From Triparma columacea (Eukaryota > Sar > Bolidophyceae > Parmales > Triparmaceae): a DNA stretch of 57,278 nt. The notes below the pieces were generated by a model. That model saw nothing but the letters and a program-made list of their open reading frames with translations, was not told the origin of the DNA and searched no databases. The stretch's first letter is position 1. Each line of letters starts with the position of its first letter. The stretch covers positions 13,901-71,178 of the forward strand of contig BRYA01000084.1 in assembly GCA_030267965.1 (NCBI GenBank), given 5' to 3'. Positions 21,561 through 33,664 of the stretch are shown here, piece after piece. The translations under genes and the position numbers were made by a program.

Positions 21561-22569
21561 GGAGGTCGAAGGTCGGGAGGAGATGTTGCAAAATGGGCCA
21601 AGATGGCAATTAAAGACGGTCGGACCAGTCAATACTGCAAACGATCATATTAGATACGAGCACCATGTGGCTTTCAAGCGGCGATTATGCCTTCTTAAGG
21701 GTGAGCCTTAATCCCTCCTCATTCGTAGCCTCCGAATGGTAGACTCTCCATCAAAGTCTTGAATGCTGACTCACCGATTCGTCCATTTAAAAGAGAACTA
21801 ATTAGCAGCACCGAAAGCTATCAAAAGAACAGCCCACCTCAGCAACCAGAGGAGGAGGGGTGGACTATAAAGAGTGGAATGGGGAAAATGGAGCTCCGAA
21901 AAGTCGCTTCGGTGTCGCTGTTTCGTCCGAAGGATCCTGGGGGGATTTTGGGGGGGATTTTTCAATCTTCTCTTCTTGCTTTGTGGTGCGAGAGCAACTT
22001 TTGTTTTACGATATCGGGCTTTTAAGACTTCGTGCACGGACATGGTTTGGCTTCCGAACGAGTGAATCTTTAAGCCTACACCCTCAATTACCTCTCCAGC
22101 TTTGAAAATAACTAATCCACCACCCTCCGGGTGACAATAATAAGATCGGCCAGAAAATATTTACACCGAGCTGTAGCGCGATAGGTAAAAAAACTGAACG
22201 CCCCCCTCAGCTTGACCTTTTGAAAAATTTCCCAAAAACCCAACACCCCCCATAAGAACCGAACAAAACCTCTCTGGCTGCTGCGACATTTTTGGCTGAT
22301 AGACGGTACCTAATCGCCGAAATGTACGTTGATATTATCCTCGCCTATAATTGTCATAAGCAGGGTTTGTGATATCTCCTAACAACCTTGTTGGGTGTTG
22401 TTCTTCTCACCAAATCCTCGAAGCTCGGACCCCGGCCAAACTCATTTACCACTCCCCTGCTTGCTTCCGAACTCTAACCCCCCCCATCTCACACCTTTAT
22501 CTAACCTCCCTCCCATGCCGCTCCCCCCCCCCACCCCTCATCCCCCTCCTTTTCCCTCTCAAGAATATA
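21561..22569. other. Large divergent intergenic region
   Basis: About 1 kb separates the 5' ends of the p300-like gene and the PP2A-A gene, the widest gap in the window. Several short frames are open (for example 21759-22025) but none has a recognisable product. A pyrimidine-rich stretch just before 22570 is the probable leader of PP2A-A. No RNA gene is evident. Confidence 0.4.
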
Positions 22570-24644
22570 ATGTCCGTCTCTCCCATGCAGCTGTTTGAGG
22601 AGCAGATCTCCTCAGATGACAGCGCCTTGCGCCTAGACGCAATGAGAATGCTGAAGGTCGTTGGTGAGGCCCTAGGCCCCGACGAGACCCTCGGGAGGTG
22701 AGATTTGATAAATAATGAGATCTTTCAACAACGGTGTCCACTCTTCTCTCCACCTCCCCTTCTCCACTAACCCCCTTAATCAATCTCTCTCTATGAACCC
22801 CTCCAATCCACCAATCTCCACCAGCCTTCTTCCTTTCCTCGCCACCCACATGGATGACGATGACGAGATGCTCCTCAAGATGGCTGAGGAGCTCGGCGCC
22901 ATGGTCCCCTCCCTCGTCTCTGGTGACAAGGCCCAGCCCGTCATTGACATCCTCGAGCAGCTTGCCTGCGTTGAGGAGACTGTCGTCCGCAACGCTGCCG
23001 TCGCGTCCCTCACCTCGGTCGTCGGGTGCATGAGCCCCAAGGTGACGGGATCGCTCCTAGACATGGTCAAGAGAATGTCCACGGCCGACTGGTTCACGGG
23101 GAGGGTGTCGGCGTGCGGAGTTTTCGGAGCGGTCTACGAGAAGGTAGATGCCGTGGCCAAGGACGAGCTTCGAACCCTCTACAAGAGCCTCGCAGAGGAT
23201 GAGACCCCCATGGTCCGCCGCTCAGCCGCCGAGTCCCTCTCCTCGTTCGCCACGGTCGTAGAGAAGGAGCACCAGCCCACCGACATCGTAGACATCTACA
23301 AACACCTTTCCCAGGACGAGCAGGACTCCGTCCGTCAGCTCGCCGTCAAGGGAGCTGTGGCCATCAGCAAGGTCATTAGCGACCCCACCGCGAACAATAA
23401 CAACGTCTTCCCTGTCGTCAGGAACGCCTGCAACGACAAGTCCTGGAGAGTTCGCCACGCAGTCGCTAAGAACTACAGCTCCATCGCCTCCGCCCTCCAG
23501 ATGTCCGGGGACGGGGCTGTCGAGATCATCGCCTGCTTCATTGGTCTCCTCACCGACACTGAGGCTGAGGTTCGCGGGGCGGCCTGCGTCAGCATCGCCT
23601 CGATGGTCGAGTTTGCTGGCGAGAGCTGCTTCTCCACCGACATCGCCCCCCTCCTCGACGGCCTCTCCAAGGATCCCGTCATGGAGGTCCGCTCAAAGCT
23701 ATCCACCGCCCTGATGGACTGTACCAACCCTGACATCTGCGGGAAGCTGACGGACGCCGCTATCCTCCAAACAATTCAGCCCATCCTAGAGGCAATGCTC
23801 AAGAACGAGGAGGAGTCGGACGAGGTCAAGATCAACATCCTCCGCAAGCTCCCTGGACTCAGCAGGGTTTTGAGCCAAATGAGCGAAATCGTTAGCGTGG
23901 TCGTGGGACTGGCCAAGTACCAGCTTAACTGGAGGGTCAGGGAGAGCGTCGCGAAGGTGAGACAGAGCGATGAGCGATGAGCGATGAGCGATGAGCTGCT
24001 GTAGGCCACCCCAAGCAAGGGGAAATCGCACGCCCTCGAATATCGGCTCCTCATTCCAACCCATTCGTTATCGCTCGCTTCGCTCATTGCAGATCCTCCC
24101 CGCCCTCGCCGAGGCCTTCGGGATTGAGAAGTTCACATCGGGGAACCCCGCCTACCTGTCTTTGTATCTAGACCTCCTCCAGGACGAGGTCGCAGATGTC
24201 CGCACCGCTTGCATCTCCGGCGCCTACAAGATATATGAGGTCGCGTGCAGCGACAAAGACGGCGCCGCCTGGGTCCAGAAGAACATCATGGCCGCTACCA
24301 AGCCCGTCTACGATTCCTCCGAGTTCTACCGCACCCGCATCACCACCCTTGCCCTCTACACCGCCTTCTGCCCCAACGACGCGACCCCCAAGGCCCTCCT
24401 CGAGGACGTCGTCTCCAACCTCCTCAAAGGCCTCGACGACCCCGTCCCTAACGTGCGCATGGTCGCCGCCCGGGGCCTTCTTGCCCTCGTGGGCTTCTGC
24501 GATGACAACATCATAAACACGGCCATCAAACCCCAGATCCAGGCCGTCTGCGACGCCAGAGACCTGAGCAAGCAGGACGAGATGGACATGGACAACGACC
24601 TCCGCATTTACCTACGCAAGCTGAACACTGTCCTGGAGGTGTGA
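22570..24644 (+). CDS. PPP2R1A: PP2A 65-kDa scaffold subunit A (HEAT repeats)
   Basis: Three exons (22570-22697, 22825-23956, 24093-24644) give 603 residues, close to the usual 589. The chain is all-helical HEAT repeats from start to end, with characteristic units such as DETPMVRRSAAESL, DKSWRVRHAVAKNY, DTEAEVRGAACVSI, QLNWRVRESVAK and DDPVPNVRMVAARGL. These match the PR65/A family, which bridges the catalytic C subunit and variable B subunits of protein phosphatase 2A. The start ATG (MSVSPMQLFEEQ) is the first in frame. Intron 2 contains four copies of a GAGCGAT-type heptamer at its start and TCGCTCGCTTCGCTC near its end. Expression is expected to be constitutive. The symbol is given by homology; the organism may have one or more copies. 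Confidence 0.95.
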
Positions 24645-24829
24645 GGGCATCTGTAAAGTCAGATAAGATGAATCGGGGGAATGGAAAAAAAAATAACCAA
24701 ATGCAAAACCGTTGTGAACAATTATCACAATAATCCGTGCGATAGGCAATAATAAATTGGGCGCCAAATTGAATGGACAAAAATGTTCATTTTTGTTTCG
24801 TACTTCTCTTCTCTTGTGGTCCACTCCTT

Positions 24830-27800
24830 CTATTCGTACTTCCACTGGAATATTGAGCAGTCCGTTCCTCCCGTGCTGAAAAGCTTCGTGTCGTCGTTGC
24901 TAAAGGTCAAGCTCACTACCGGGCTCATGTGTCCCCCGAACGCCTTGCTGTGCACCCCCTTGAGTGCAGGATATCTGAACAGGTTTATCATGTTGTTGTC
25001 GTCCCCTGTGACAACAACGGACCCGTCGTTGCTCCTCGCTACGCTGAGGACATTCTGCTCCCCCCCCGCGTTCTCCTCCCAGATACCCTGAACACTCCAC
25101 CCGAAGACGCACGACCAGGTGTGCCACTCAGTGTCGCGGAGGTCGAAGGAGTTGGCGAGCTGACGGCCCTTGTGGACATCCCAGTAAAGAATCTCCCGAG
25201 CGGCGTCGTTGCTCTGGAGGACTCGACTGTCGGTGGAGAAGTCCATGTGGGTCACGAAGGTGCTGTGGCCCTTCATCACGGCCACCTTTTTGTATTGAAT
25301 CTGTGATTTGCGGAAGGGATTGCGAAAGAAAAAGGGGTTAGGAAAACACAGTGGACAAGAGGATTTTCTTTCCGCAGCTCACTTCGCTCGTAGCTTCGCT
25401 CTCTTGCTCTCCATCTTACCTCAACGTCAAATACGTAAAGGAAGTAGTCCCTGCATGCGGCCACGAGCGTTCTCCCATCCGGGCTGAACATGAGTTTTGT
25501 GACGGAATGCTTGATGACCTTTTTCTTCTTCTTCTTGGCGACATCATCCTCGGCCTCGTTCTCGCTAACGTTAGTGTGCGGCCTCTGCCTGGCCTGCCAG
25601 GCCTTCCCCTCGGCCTTCTTCACCTTGTTACCAGTCTTCTTCATCACGACGTTCTCCCAAGGCCCGTCCTCGGAGTCGGGGATCCTCTTGACGTACACGT
25701 CCCCGTTCTCCAATCCCAGCGCAACGTGCTCCCCGTTGGGATGGAAGGCGACCGAATATATTTTGTCAGGCATCTTAAGGGAGCTGATGATCCTGCTCTC
25801 CTCGCTACTCCAGAGGTTGAAGACCCTGTCGTCTCCGACACTTCCGTACATGTGCTCCGTGGGGTGCGCTGCGCACATTCTGACGCTATTGGCGTGGCTT
25901 TTGACGATGCAATCCATGCTCACGATATTGATCTTTCCGATTTGCTCCCCGCTCATCCAATTTTCCAACCCGCTGATCCTGCACTCCACAAGGCAGTTCC
26001 CTGTCGTACCAACAATGACCTTTCCGAGGTCCCTCGACCAGGAGACCGTCTTAGGGGGGCCGAGCATCGTTCCGCAGTTCGTCACATTGATGCTCTTCCT
26101 GAGCGTGAGCTCGTCCCCCTCCTCCACCGGGGAGAGCTGCCAGATCTTGAGCAGCCCGTCCCTCCCGACGCTCGCGACAACATTGCTCGAGCCCGCGGCC
26201 GACACATCATTGACGGGTCCGGCGTGTGCGTCCTTGATAACATTTATTAAAGCGCCTCTTGCCGTCCACCTGACAGGCTTCTTCACACCCATGTCTTCCT
26301 CGTCGTCGGCTGTTGGTTTGACGCCGAACTCCTCCTCCTCCTCGTACCTGTTCTCTTCTGTCGTGCTGAAAACGAAGATGGCCCCGCTCTCCGCACCGCA
26401 GATGGTTCTCGAGGAGGGGGCGATCTCGTTGGGGATGTCCGCCATGTTGTCCAGCATGGTGGTCGCGCAGTTGACGTCTTGCATCTTCGCCTTCGTCCCG
26501 AAACTCGCGGCGTTGGATTCGAGCTTCCACTTGCCCAGCCTCTGCGCCAGGGCTCTAGCCTCCTTCTCGTCCCCTCCCTCGGCGAGGACACTGTCGTCGG
26601 GCTCAAGCGTCCAGAACTTGATGTGCCTGGATCCCACGGACACGAGGGTGTACTCGCAATCGTGGGCAGGGACCATGTCGTTATGGTAGCAAGTGAAGGG
26701 GGAGAACATCATTGAGTACACCTCTGCGTTGTTGGCGCGCGCGGAGGCGAGCTTGACATTCTTCTTCCAGTCCCAGATCGTCACCGTGTGGTAAGGGTCG
26801 CAGGCAATAGTCAGGAGGAAATTGCCGTCCGGGGAAAAGTCCAAGGACTTCACGCCACGGGTGTTGTTCCCGAGGTTGAGCTCGTTAATGAAGGCGATGC
26901 CCTCGGGGTTGGAGAGGGTGACGTCGTAGACGAGGACAAAGGCCTTGCGGGAGAGCTGCCCACTAGCCACGATATCCAGCTTGGGGTGCACGGCGAGGGC
27001 CATGACGTCGTCGTCGTGCTCGAGGAAGAACCGCTGTGTGTTGGTCTCGGTGTCCATAATGACGACAGCGGCGGAGGCGGGGAAAACGCACTCGCCGGAC
27101 TTGAGGTAAAGGACGTTGGTGTTGGTGGCGACCTTACCGGAGAACCCATGCACGTGCTCGAGTGTGAGGCTTCCCGAGGGGACATTCAGAGCAATGCTGG
27201 AGGAGTCAAAGTTGCTGCGAAGACCAAAGCGAGACGGAGAATGGGGGTTGTGTTGATGATACGTTAGAAATAGAGGAAGCGCATGATTTATCGAGGGAGT
27301 TGGGGTGGCGTCGTCGTGGTACTGCTTATACATCATCTTTACTCTCCCTTCTTCTTTCTACTTACCTTGGTTCGTAAACAGCGGACCTACTCTCGGCGTA
27401 CCGGACGACCGAGTTGGCTGCTGCGATGCGGTGTAGGTCAAGCTCATTGAGCTCTCCCGGTTTCTTCTTGGAGATCTTGGCAACGCGAGGCAACAGAGGA
27501 TCAAACTCGTAGTTGTCAAACCTTTCGACTGCCGAACCCCTGCGAGCCGAAGGAGGTTGAGGGTTCATGTCCCCATTGCCGCCCGACTTTGACCCCGCCT
27601 TACCCGCCAAGTTCTTCTTGGCCTTCTTGACCTTGTTGTCGTTTTTGTGCCTCTGGGAGAACTGGCGCCAGTTGTTGGTCTGGATCTGGATCTGCATCCT
27701 CATCCTGCTCATGGTCTGCTGCATTTCCTTGAGGACGGCCTCTCGGGCACTAAACTCGGAAGCGAGCCGGGCGTCGACGAGAGATGCAATCTTTGTGGCC

Positions 27801-28294
27801 ATCTTCGCGTCGACCCTGCCCATGGGGGGGACGGGGGTGATGGATTGGGCCTGGTCAGATGGTTGAATGTTGCGGTTCTTCTTGTTGGGGGAATCATTGT
27901 TGTAGTCGGACTCGGAGGAATCATTAGTCGCTGGCCCCCTGGAGGAGGTCTCAGAGACGGAATCCTGGGGGAGGAGGGGGGAGGAGGGGGGAGGAGGGGG
28001 GTGGTTAGTTGGCACTTGCAATGCATTACGTGTCTCTGTGTTGCTCTACTAACCTCCTCAGGTTCATCCTCCTTATCATCCTCCACCTCACCACCCCCTA
28101 TGTTGATGTTGAGGTTGACTTTGCCCTGTTGGGCCTGTGCGAAGTTCATGATCCCCATGACGCTCCCCTTCCTAGACTTCTTCTGGATGTCACCCATGGG
28201 GGCGTCACGCAAGGCCCTGCGCTCCTCGTTGTCGACAGCCTCATTGAGGAGGGCTTCGGTCACGTTGGGGGGAGCCTCGCGTTTGTCTTCTTCT

Positions 28295-28329
<35 letters not shown>

Positions 28330-28982
28330 TTCCTCTTCCTCTTCCTCCTCTTCTTCCTCCTCATCCTCTTCTTCTTCCTCCTCGTCCGCTTCTTCCTCCT
28401 CGTCCTCCTCTTCGTCTTCTCCCCCCTCCTCGGCTTCGACGTCCTCCTCCTGAAGAGCCTCTTCTTCCTCACCCCCCTCGTCTCCCTCTTCCTCCTCCTC
28501 CCCCTCCTCCTCCTCTACCTTCTCAGTCCTGTTGATCGGGAAAGCCCCAACATTCTCAGGGTCTTCCACCTTGAACCCGGTGTACCAGTCCTCATCTATC
28601 TCTGTGACAGTAAGGACGTCACCTTTCGCGAAGGAAAGGTCGCCATCCTCTGTGAGAGGGGTTGGGAGAGAGAATTGGGGAGGAAGTGAGCCGGGTGTGA
28701 ACTGTTGACAATTTACCAAAGTAACAGGCCGCGCATTTAAAAGGGTCGGGAGGGGGGTGTAGATATACAAGAAACTCAGGGAGGGGGTCTGAGGGCCATA
28801 TATTTCCAGAGGAAGGCAGAGAATAGAAGAAGAGGCCATGATCGGTTTCACATGGGTAGTTGGGAAATATTTGGAGATAGGAGAATTTAAGGAAGGGAGG
28901 ACGCGAGGAAGAGAGAAGGGAGGTGGTACTCACCGGTGGACTCGAAATTGAACGACGCTCGAACGTTAAAGGGCACAGACAT
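24830..28982 (-). CDS. EML-type WD40 protein with N-terminal SH3 domain
   Basis: Five exons (28982-28934, 28649-28054, 27964-27366, 27214-25420, 25300-24830) keep frame and give 1169 residues. Residues 4-60 form an SH3 domain (NVRASFNFES, GDLSFAKGD, DWYTGF, VGAFPINR) that is itself split by intron 1. A very acidic Glu/Asp tract follows (about 60-140), then a coiled-coil-like segment (LKEMQQTMSRMRMQ). From about 430 the HELP-like motif HVHGFSGK leads into the WD40 repeats of the EML family, ending GGTDCSIFQWKYE like animal EMLs. EML proteins bind microtubules in the cytoplasm, spindle and cilia. The SH3 fusion is unusual. Only 92 bp separate this gene from the divergent TatB-like gene. Confidence 0.85.
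28285..28512 (-). repeat. GAA/GAG trinucleotide-rich tract coding for poly-Glu
   Basis: A TTC/CTC-rich stretch on the plus strand codes on the minus strand for the acidic region of the SH3-EML protein. A pure (TTC)n core of about 30 bases is at 28286-28316. Confidence 0.85.
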
Positions 28983-29074
28983 CCAGCAGATTGTGAACTG
29001 CCTGAGGCCGAGAAACAGGCAGAGAAACGGCAGCAGACACGAAAGGCACGAAGGCGGAGAATTGGGCAAGAGAA

Positions 29075-30686
29075 ATGAGCAAAATGCCAAAGCTGCCAAT
29101 GACAAGATTTTCGCGACAAGCGCTAGTCTTCTTACTCTTATTAGCCCTCGTATCACCATTCGTTCCTCCCCAACCATCCCTGCCCCCCTGTAGGTGCCCA
29201 AACAATGGCCCCTTTACCCGAGGTCACAAGTTAATTCCATCATTAAATCCTACACAATTGATACAATCATCTTCTCGTACATATCATGGGGCAGTTACGA
29301 GGAAATCAACCGAATTAGCAAGCTTCTTGGGCTCTGACGGTGGAATATTAGGAGTTGGAGGTGAGTCGTCGGTCCACTTGGTATGTCAGTGGTCAGCATT
29401 GATTCATATTCAGACTGGAAGGGAAAAGAGTGGGTTATGTGCGGCATTAACTATTGAACGAATGCACCGCGGCAAGAATGTGCCGACTAATCCATCAACC
29501 TCCTGACTAATACATGACCCTTGGCAAATATGACGAGGGCAACGACGAGGGCAACGACGAGGGCAACAACAAGGAAAGCAAGCAACGCAATAAGATCTAA
29601 CTAAAGCGTTTCCTCCCTCCCAGCCCCCGAGCTCGTCGTCGTCGTCCTCATAGGATACTTTGTCCTTGGTCCTCAGGTAAGAGTCGTGCGCAATGATTTA
29701 ACGCCAGCAGCAAGATATAAACGACTGCAAAATGACAATGCTGAGGAACAAAGCCCTCAACAAAACCAGCAAGAACGTTTGGATCAGCATCCATTTCAAA
29801 TCACTGACACATTCCGTTACCCCCCCTCCCCCAGGAGCTCTACAAATTAACCAAGGAAATCGGCAAGTTCATTTCCTCCTTCCGCGCAGTTGGCACCGAG
29901 GCCACCAAGGCATTCACGGACAATATGGAGACCCAGATCGCGATGGACGAGATAAGACAGGCCCGTGACGAACTTAATGACGCTTTCAGCTTCAGGAGGA
30001 GCATCAACTGGGAGGAGGAAGAGGAAGCCGAGCTCGCGGCTAAGAAGAACGCAGAGGGGGAGGAGGGGGCAGCAGCGAAGGTAGCAAAGGTGGAAGCAGA
30101 GACGGACGGTTTGAAGGGGGAGGGGAAGAAGAAGAAAATCAGACGGAGGGTCAAGAAGAGGCCTAAACCTGAACCTGAGGAGGAGCTACAGCAGCAGGAT
30201 GAGGCAATGGTGGGGATGGCGGGGGGGGAGAAAATGAATTTCGGAGAGGGAATGATGGAAGGGTTCGCAGGAGAGGTCAATAACGAGGGATACATTGATC
30301 CCGACCCCTCAAGAGGGTTTGAAGGCGATCAGGGGGAGGAGGAGAGGGATGGTTTATCGGAATCGTACCCGGACCTTGGACCCGTCGGGGAGGAGGAGGG
30401 CGAAATGATGGCGAACGATAGATTCAAACAGCAGCTCGACGTCGATTCTTGGAACTCTAACATCATGGATAACGAGGAGAGCATGGAGCCTCTCGCTGTT
30501 ATTATGAAGAAGATCGCGCTCCTCGAGGAGGAGAGGGAGGGGAGGATCAAGATGCTGGAGGAGGAGTTCAGGATGAAGAATGACTTGGAGGAGAAGTTTT
30601 ATAGGGAGAAGAAGGTTATACTGGAGGAGGGGGCTAAGGCGATTGGGGCAGGGGTGGGGGCCGGGGGGGCGGGAAATGAGGAATGA
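29075..30686 (+). CDS. TatA/TatB (Hcf106)-like thylakoid translocase protein
   Basis: Three exons (29075-29360, 29624-29676, 29835-30686) give 396 residues. The N-terminus is a signal-peptide-like segment (QALVFLLLLALVSPFVPP) consistent with a bipartite plastid leader. Splicing creates the diagnostic Tat sequence: FLG..GILGVGAPELVVV, a single transmembrane helix, FVLGPQELYKL and an amphipathic helix. Most of this is carried by the 53-base exon 2. The remaining 280 residues are highly charged with KKKKIRRRVKKRPK and Glu-rich coiled coil, longer than usual for Hcf106. TatA/B components form the thylakoid twin-arginine translocase that exports folded proteins to the lumen. The long charged tail points to TatB rather than TatA, but this is tentative. 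Confidence 0.82.
29686..29752 (+). repeat. Dispersed intronic element, copy 2 (copy 1 at 9109-9171)
   Basis: This segment of TatB intron 2 shares GCGCAATGAT-TAACGCCAGCA and CTGAGGAACAAA, in the same order and spacing, with intron 3 of the light-harvesting gene at 9109-9171. The genes are unrelated. Confidence 0.75.
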
Positions 30687-30793
30687 GTTGAAAAGTTGAA
30701 AAAGAAAACACACGTTACGCCGATATGTCGTCTACGAGGCATTTGCCATCTCATCAATTAATTCTTCAACTTTCTGTCAGGGTTTTTGGGAAA

Positions 30794-31245
30794 ATGAGTA
30801 GAGATCAGTTCAACATTTATTTTCCATGGCCAAGGTTGGCAATGGTCCAGCAGGACCACCCGGCGAGTCAGGGTAAGACGAGAAACGCGACCCCAATTCC
30901 TACTCATTTCCTGTTTCTTGACTGCCCTCAGTTTGTTTTTCTTTCCCTTCATTGTGAAGGGGAGTTGGGCGTGGGTTGATTCCAAATTGATCTCTCGTCC
31001 TGGTCCCACTCACTCTCATATCCATACACAGTTGGATCTTCGTCTACCCTTCAGGTTGTGTCTACGGCTCCGAATCATATTTTGGTATCCCCAAGATCCC
31101 CCTCGATCTTCCTCAAGGGCTAGAAAGGGTGTTTACTCAAGACTCTTGGAAAACACAAGCTACTGTTGCTAATGCATTTTTGATGAATCAGGTGAGAACG
31201 AGGCGAAAACGAGGTGGGATGGGATGGGGTGGTAGGTGGGGTGGT

Positions 31246-31297
<52 letters not shown>

Positions 31298-32101
31298 TTA
31301 CCCCCCTCCGCTCTCGCTTTCTTCCTCGCGCCCTAGTTCGTCAGTGTTATGTCTAATTTGGTGATCGCTTTGGTATTCATGCACTGGGCACTGGGCGCGG
31401 AACAAGGCGGCATGATGATCATTTTAATTCCTTGCCTCTTTTTTATCCCTCTGATGTACTCGCTCTTTACATACCCACGCAACACGGCAAAGAAATTAGT
31501 CGAAATCTTCACCAGCCCAGATTATGAGTTCAATTATTATCACGGGAGCAAGAACAGCCGTTGCTGCTTATCTTTCAAAGTGACGAAGCCCGCAGGTGGG
31601 GAGGACGTAGATACGTCGTCTGCTTTTCCTGTTGCGGGGGTCGTGCCAATTGCGTCAGGCGGCGCGACCCAAGATCAGATACAGCAAGAATCGTATATGA
31701 GATTGCAACAGCAGATGATGCAGATGCAAAATGGAGGGCAATATGGGCAACCTCAATTTGAGCAACCCATGGCAGGGCAGGTTCCTCAATTTGGGCAGCC
31801 AACGGCAGGGCAGGTTCCTCAGTTTGGGCAGCCAACGGCAGGGCAGGTTCCTCAGTATGGGCAGCCTACTCCTCAATTCGAGCAGCCCCATATGGTTGCT
31901 GCGGTACCGGTCGTTCAAGCGCAGCCAACTGTCGAGTCCGTACAGGTCCAGGTTCCCATCTACGGGGGCGGAGGGACTGTCATGACTGAGTACAACGGTC
32001 ACTTGATAAACGTTCCTGTTCCTGCAGACGCCACGCCAGGCGCGACTATTTGGGTCGAGGTCCCAGACATGTATAAACGTAGTAAAACAGGATATTCATG
32101 A
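30794..32101 (+). CDS. Small integral membrane protein with Q/P-rich tail, unknown family
   Basis: Three exons (30794-30872, 31055-31191, 31337-32101) keep frame and give 326 residues. A polar N-terminus is followed by two adjacent hydrophobic helices (about 75-125) separated by GAEQGG, a basic loop, and then a Gln/Pro/Gly-rich tail containing three 11-residue repeats of the form QPTAGQVPQFG. The end (INVPVPADATPGATIWVEVP) resembles short beta-type modules in some algal proteins. No family is recognised. An in-frame ATG at 30725 would add 23 residues, but it lies only 39 bp after the previous stop and just before a CTGTCAG acceptor-like site, so I prefer 30794. The tail suggests a disordered cytoplasmic region. 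Confidence 0.65.
31249..31296 (+). repeat. (GT)n microsatellite in intron 2 of the Q/P-rich membrane gene
   Basis: Twenty-four consecutive GT dinucleotides lie in the intron, downstream of its GTGAGA donor. Confidence 0.97.
31763..31861 (+). repeat. 33-base coding tandem repeat (three units)
   Basis: Three near-identical 33-base units code for the QPTAGQVPQFG repeats of the membrane protein. Confidence 0.9.
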
Positions 32102-32230
32102 TTGATTTGTGGGCTAAGATGTTAATATAAATATACCATGGTTTGTGCGCGAGACAATTTTTTCCTTCATTCACTTTCTTTAGTCAATTCTGTTTTCATT
32201 GTGTGATTTCCGGTGAACCTTACACCAGAC

Positions 32231-33472
32231 TCACGAGCCCCCCCCTTCCTCCCCGCTTGAACTCTCTGTCCCTGCATCTTCCTTCGCTCTCCAACCACCA
32301 GCTTCCTCGTCGTGTGAAGAGTCAATAACGCTATCAAGCAGGCTCTCGTGAGCCGACTCCATATCTATGCTGCCCTTGTTGTTTTTGTCCCCTCCCCCCT
32401 TCCTCCTACCAAAGCACTCGGTCGCGTAGATGAGACCGTTGACGGTGCCTTGGCTCGGATCTCCTATAGCCTGGAGGATGCTCAGAATCTCAGAGCACTC
32501 GTCAGGTGATGCGAAGAGGTCCATCAGCGTTCGAATGAACGAAGGCAGTCGGAGGATTATAAAAGCCCCAGGGACGAACGAAATGCGCCTGACGGCGCTT
32601 GAATCATCAAATGACATTCTACGCATCCGCAGCACTGTCGGAACGTACGTGCACGTTACGAGTACAAAGCAGAGCAGTTCGACTCCCTTCCCGGCAATCA
32701 TGCGCCAAAGGAAGGTGTCGTAAGTTGAGGTGCCCTCAGGGGTTGAGATCCAGCACCACATTTCACCAAAATTGCTGCGCGCGCGGAGATATGATATGTG
32801 TGAATTTTCATGGTACGTCGATTTTGTTGGAGGCACCCACACCGACCCACAACCATTCTTCTCACCTCGAATATCCAAACCTCCCCTCTGTTATCACTAT
32901 AAGACACAGTAGGAAAGGGACAAAAATACACGTTACAAAAAACGTGACGCCGGGATACTTGTACAGCATTTGGATGGAATAGTCCTTCCACCTTGATTCA
33001 CGAGGGCCTTGTGACACGGCGGCATAGAGGTAGCCCCCAATCAGGCAGGTTGAGAGGAACGAGCTCATAGAGGCAAATGTCGTGACGACAGCTTGAACAT
33101 TACACATGCTGTCGCTCTTTACGGGGTTGTTCGAATCGCTAGATATTATAAAGGGAGAAAAAGAATAAAAGGAAGAGGTAAGGAGGTCCATGAGACTCAG
33201 GTAGCAGAGGAGGCGCCGGAGGGTCTAGAAGAGAGAGAGGAAGGAGGGTTAGGGGGGATGGGTAGAGGGGGGCGAGAGGAGCTGCGCGGGGGGGAAGGAG
33301 GGGGCAATATATATGTCCTTGGTAGACTCACCTTGCTTCTCTGGGTTTTGCTAGAGGCGAAGTGGGAATATATGATCCACGAGCTGCCAAATACCGAAAA
33401 TAGAGAGGACACTAGTGCTGTGTTAGAGTTAATTGCATTGGTTTTATCATCAGGGATGCCGATATTCTGCAT
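32231..33472 (-). CDS. Seven-helix receptor of the cAMP-receptor-like/GPR157 type
   Basis: Three exons (33472-33332, 33224-32866, 32774-32231) join in frame into 347 residues. Helix 1 starts near TALVSSLFSVFGSSWIIYSH, and exon 2 begins TLRRLLCYLSLMDLLTSS, matching the loop and helix 2 of Dictyostelium cAMP-receptor-like GPCRs. Further helices follow, with WCWIS in the second extracellular region and a final helix containing GDPSQGTVNGLIYA, the expected helix-7 position. The tail is acidic and serine-rich, with possible phosphorylation sites. Such receptors couple to heterotrimeric G proteins at the plasma or ciliary membrane; the ligand is unknown. The start chosen is the first ATG; a GTG upstream is ignored. 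A transposon-like element sits in its shared upstream region. Confidence 0.75.
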
Positions 33473-33664
33473 CCCTTGCACCCGAAACTTCGCAAGAAGA
33501 TGTTCTACAAGTGGTTTGAGATGGAAGATTGGGCGGCTGAATTTGGAGGAGAGAAAAGAGAAGCTGGACGGGGGGAGATGGGGGAGGCTAAGAGGAAATA
33601 CCGCAATCTAAGGGAAGGAATATGGGTGATAGGATTGAAAAACTGGTTTCTGAAGGATTGTTGT

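Noticed and set aside
25490..26689. Long plus-strand ORF antisense to the EML gene
   Set aside because: The opposite strand has clear WD40 homology; the antisense product is only low-complexity Ser/Leu sequence.
28009..28689. Plus-strand ORF of long Phe/Leu runs
   Set aside because: It is the reverse complement of the poly-Glu tract of the SH3-EML gene.
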